The position numbers and the translations under genes are program-made. Positions 62,226-64,000 of a stretch of DNA of 64,000 nucleotides are shown one piece after another (the stretch's first letter is position 1; each line of letters starts with the position of its first letter). The stretch comes from Picocystis sp. L7 (Eukaryota; Chlorophyta; Picocystophyceae; Picocystales; Picocystaceae), in the NCBI GenBank assembly GCA_020975725.1, contig QXJR01000019.1, forward strand, positions 124,001-188,000. Direction: 5' to 3'. Under the pieces are notes generated by a model, which saw nothing but the letters and a program-made list of their open reading frames with translations, was not told the origin of the DNA and searched no databases.

Positions 62226-62609
62226 TCACAGCTTGCGATCGTATCCCGTTCCACCACACGCTTTGCAGCGCACCAGTCCCAGACCAGCGCACGCGCGGCA
62301 CTCGTCGGCCGGTTTGGGCTGCACGCCGAAGAAATCCGCCTTGGTTTTCTTCCCGTCGTCCTTTCCTCCTTCGATCCTGGTTTCCCTTCCCGTTCCGTCG
62401 CACACGATGCATCGGACGCCGCCATATCCGCCACACGTGGCGCACGCGCGTGCTTCTTCCTTGGTTCCCACGGCCACCGCGGCGAGCAGTGCGGCTGCGG
62501 CCGTGCCTGCCACGAGGACCTCCTGCGTGCCCACGGCCCTGCACCTCGTGCAGCACCTCCTGGTGCCTGCGGTCGATGCGGATGGACATCGCTTCGTGCT
62601 CGCCTTCAT
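62226..62609 (-). CDS. Small DnaJ-type (CxxCxGxG) zinc-finger protein, probably plastid
   Basis: 127 residues if the ATG at 62609 is used. The C-terminal part contains four zinc-binding motifs of the DnaJ central domain: CATCGGYG, CIVCDGTG, CRACAGLG and CKACGGTG, without a J domain. A short hydrophobic stretch (VLVAGTAAAALLAAVAV) lies before them. The first 30 residues are rich in Ser, Thr, Arg and Cys (MKASTKRCPSASTAG), which could be a plastid transit peptide. The layout recalls plant BSD2, LQY1 and related plastid proteins that fold photosynthetic complexes. In the overlapping frame just upstream, FRDEGEHEAMSIRIDRRHQE also looks protein-like. The true N terminus could therefore come from that frame through a very small intron (see findings). 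The four-motif part is reliable, the start is not. Confidence 0.7.
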   Translation of the reverse strand: MKASTKRCPSASTAGTRRCCTRCRAVGTQEVLVAGTAAAALLAAVAVGTKEEARACATCGGYGGVRCIVCDGTGRETRIEGGKDDGKKTKADFFGVQPKPADECRACAGLGLVRCKACGGTGYDRKL

Positions 62610-62674
62610 CGCGGAACGGAATGCGCAACGTCTCGAACGGGTCCACGTCCCACCTCCCGCTCCACCTCCCTCCA

Positions 62675-62798
62675 CCAATCGCAAACGCGGAACAACCCCG
62701 TTCGCCAATCGGATCGGGGGAAAAACCGTTTTCACCAATGGGCGATCGGGATCGGTCGTGCGGGCGTGGGTTCGGGGTTGTTCCTGCGATGGGATTGG
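62675..62798. promoter_or_regulatory. CCAAT-box array at 30-bp spacing in the divergent promoter
   Basis: CCAAT occurs at 62675-62679, 62705-62709 and 62735-62739, exactly 30 bases apart, and in inverse form (ATTGG) at 62794-62798. The three direct copies share neighbouring bases (CRCCAATSG), so this may be a decayed 30-bp tandem repeat or a spaced NF-Y site array. It sits between the DnaJ-type gene and the TOC34-like gene. Confidence 0.6.
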
Positions 62799-62958
62799 TG
62801 GAGAGGTCGGGGGGGGGAGGGTTTCGAAAGGGAAGCGATCGACGAACGAAACCGACGTCGGAGACGGATCGCGGCGGCGGCGGCATGGACGCGAACTACG
62901 AGGATGGAGGTGCGCGAAGGATGGAAGCGAAGGTCGGAAGGGGTGGAAAGAAAGGTCC

Positions 62959-64000
62959 ATGCGAAGCAGTGGGATCGATGGAAGGGAAATCGGACGGCTG
63001 ACGCGAAGGACGGACGCAGACGAGTACGAGTACGAGGAAGAGGAATACGAAGAAGAACTCGCCGTGGAAGAAGAAGGAGAGGACGTGCTCCCGCCAGTCG
63101 ACTTCAAGGACTGGGAAGGACTCGAAGCCATGGCGGAAGAGACGCGGAAAAGCATCCTGGAAACGATAGAGAAGCTCAAAGCACAGGGAAAAGAAGAGCT
63201 GGTGATCATGGTGGTCGGGAAGTATGGGGTGGGAAAAGCATCCACGGCCAACTCGCTCCTGGGCGAGCGTGTATTCCCGAGCGGTGCTTTCCAACCGCAA
63301 TCGCAAGTGCCCTTGAGAGCCGCCAGGATGCTGGAAGGATTCCAGGTGAACTTCATACTGGCACCTGCACTGCTGGAAGGTGACATTGTCAATGATCTCA
63401 GCATGACCCTCCTCACCAAGGTGGTCGAAAGCGCTCCCTTCGACTGCGTGCTGTACGTGGATCGTCTGGACGTGTGCCGTGTGGAAGGACAGGACAAACA
63501 GCTCATCGAAGCGTTGACCGACGCTTTTGGGGCTGGTATTTGGGATCGGACTGTCCTCACTCTCACGCACGGCAAGGCGGACACGGGGCGACGTGGATAC
63601 GATGAATACGTACAATTGCGTGGGGGAACGCTGAGCAGTGCAATTCGGAAAGTTGCAGGCGGGAAGAAGGGGGTGCACCTTCCAGTGGTCTCGGTGGAGA
63701 ACAGCAGCAGGTGCCCCGTCAATGCCAACAACGAGAAGATCCTTCCAAACAGCACCCGTTGGATTCCTGCCCTGTTCGAAGATATCGGAGATGTAGCCAC
63801 CACCATGCCTACATACAGGTACAACAGGGGAGCCATGAAGTCCAAAAGGGATCACAACAACCGCAACAAATGGCTGATATTGCCGCTATTTGCCCTTCAG
63901 ATTGCTGCAAAGGTTCTCATCGTGGACCGCGTCATCAGGCGAGATGCAGACTTTGGGGATCAGTATGGACCGTTCAGCAAAGAAAAGCAAGAGAAGGACC
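62959..64000 (+). CDS. TOC34: TOC34-family plastid import GTPase-like protein with altered nucleotide motifs (3' end outside the window)
   Basis: At least 347 residues from the ATG at 62959, and the frame is still open at the window edge. The start is short and basic, then acidic (DEYEYEEEEYEEELAVEEEG). The GTPase fold is clear by FDCVLYVDRLDVCRVEGQDK, AFGAGIWDRTVLTLTHGKAD and PVVSVENSSRC, all strongly TOC34-like. A C-terminal span (WLILPLFALQIAAKVLIV) matches the tail anchor in the plastid outer envelope. The P-loop reads GKYGVGKAST (87-96), so the Ser after Lys that binds magnesium in GKS/T is Ala. The DTPG motif (G3) is replaced by LAPA at 134-137. TOC34 binds preproteins and TOC159 at the import pore. 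Here nucleotide hydrolysis is doubtful, so it may be a regulatory paralogue. Upstream DNA is shared with the DnaJ-type gene. Confidence 0.85.
   Translation, partial: MRSSGIDGREIGRLTRRTDADEYEYEEEEYEEELAVEEEGEDVLPPVDFKDWEGLEAMAEETRKSILETIEKLKAQGKEELVIMVVGKYGVGKASTANSLLGERVFPSGAFQPQSQVPLRAARMLEGFQVNFILAPALLEGDIVNDLSMTLLTKVVESAPFDCVLYVDRLDVCRVEGQDKQLIEALTDAFGAGIWDRTVLTLTHGKADTGRRGYDEYVQLRGGTLSSAIRKVAGGKKGVHLPVVSVENSSRCPVNANNEKILPNSTRWIPALFEDIGDVATTMPTYRYNRGAMKSKRDHNNRNKWLILPLFALQIAAKVLIVDRVIRRDADFGDQYGPFSKEKQEKD

Noticed and set aside
61746-63383. Plus-strand 545-codon frame rich in Arg
   Set aside because: Arg/Gly-rich shadow across a promoter and out of frame with the TOC34-like protein.
62226-63845. 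Minus-strand 539-codon frame over the TOC34-like gene
   Set aside because: Only the last ~127 codons carry the DnaJ-type fingers. The rest is the antisense of the clearly coding TOC34-like frame.
1-64000. CRISPR arrays, bacterial operons, rRNA genes
   Set aside because: No regularly spaced identical repeats with unique spacers, no Shine-Dalgarno-linked gene strings and no rRNA-like sequence. All recognised genes are eukaryotic.

Overview
The window is nuclear DNA of a photosynthetic eukaryote, most likely a green-lineage alga. The evidence is gene content: a CYP710-type sterol C-22 desaturase, a PASTICCINO1-like FKBP/TPR protein, a SYP61-like Qc-SNARE, a close homologue of the plastid Rossmann protein At1g72640, a TOC34-type plastid outer-envelope GTPase-like protein, an RLK/Pelle-type receptor kinase, a GT29 sialyltransferase-like enzyme, and a Ty1/copia element whose primer site matches the plant initiator tRNA-Met type. 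The RLK/Pelle kinase leans towards streptophytes, but I cannot name the species. No recognised gene shows a convincing intron, including a 9.5-kb VPS13 gene. Most genes start in GC-rich DNA and become AT-richer towards the 3' end.

Layout. 1-4.2 kb: tail of an unknown gene, then a receptor kinase with a cellulose-binding-like (CBM3-type) ectodomain. 4.2-15.3 kb: a diverged solo LTR, a membrane-anchored histidine acid phosphatase, an SHPRH-like SNF2/PHD/RING protein behind a cluster of six CACGTG sites, and SYP61 on the opposite strand. 15.3-26.4 kb: a gene-poor island holding one copy of an unnamed 0.7-kb dispersed repeat, a solo LTR and a young but broken Ty1/copia element with target-site duplications. 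26.4-32.3 kb: a receptor kinase carrying a C-terminal RING finger, the second copy of the 0.7-kb repeat in inverted orientation, and TRAPPC13. 32.3-44.8 kb: the VPS13 gene and a PX-ankyrin protein with a PPAY tail, behind a 400-bp polypyrimidine tract. 44.8-48.2 kb: gene-poor. 48.2-64 kb: the densest part, with CYP710, a plastid-type SDR, a PAS1-like protein, a GT29 enzyme, a small membrane/coiled-coil protein, an ePHD-SET histone methyltransferase, a DUF1499 protein, a DnaJ-type zinc-finger protein and a TOC34-like gene running off the right edge.

There are no operons. Themes among neighbours are wall and surface sensing (two receptor kinases), membrane traffic and lipid transfer (SYP61, TRAPPC13, VPS13, PX-ankyrin), sterol and plastid biology (CYP710, SDR, DnaJ-ZnF, TOC34), and chromatin or DNA repair (SHPRH, SET). 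Many genes carry the palindrome CACGTG within about 120 bp of the start codon, which may be a shared promoter-proximal element.

The observations most worth following are the CBM3-type receptor kinase, the TOC34-like protein that has lost the P-loop Ser and the DTPG motif, the kinase-RING receptor, the CACGTG placement, and the unnamed 0.7-kb repeat that keeps recognisable peptide similarity between its copies.
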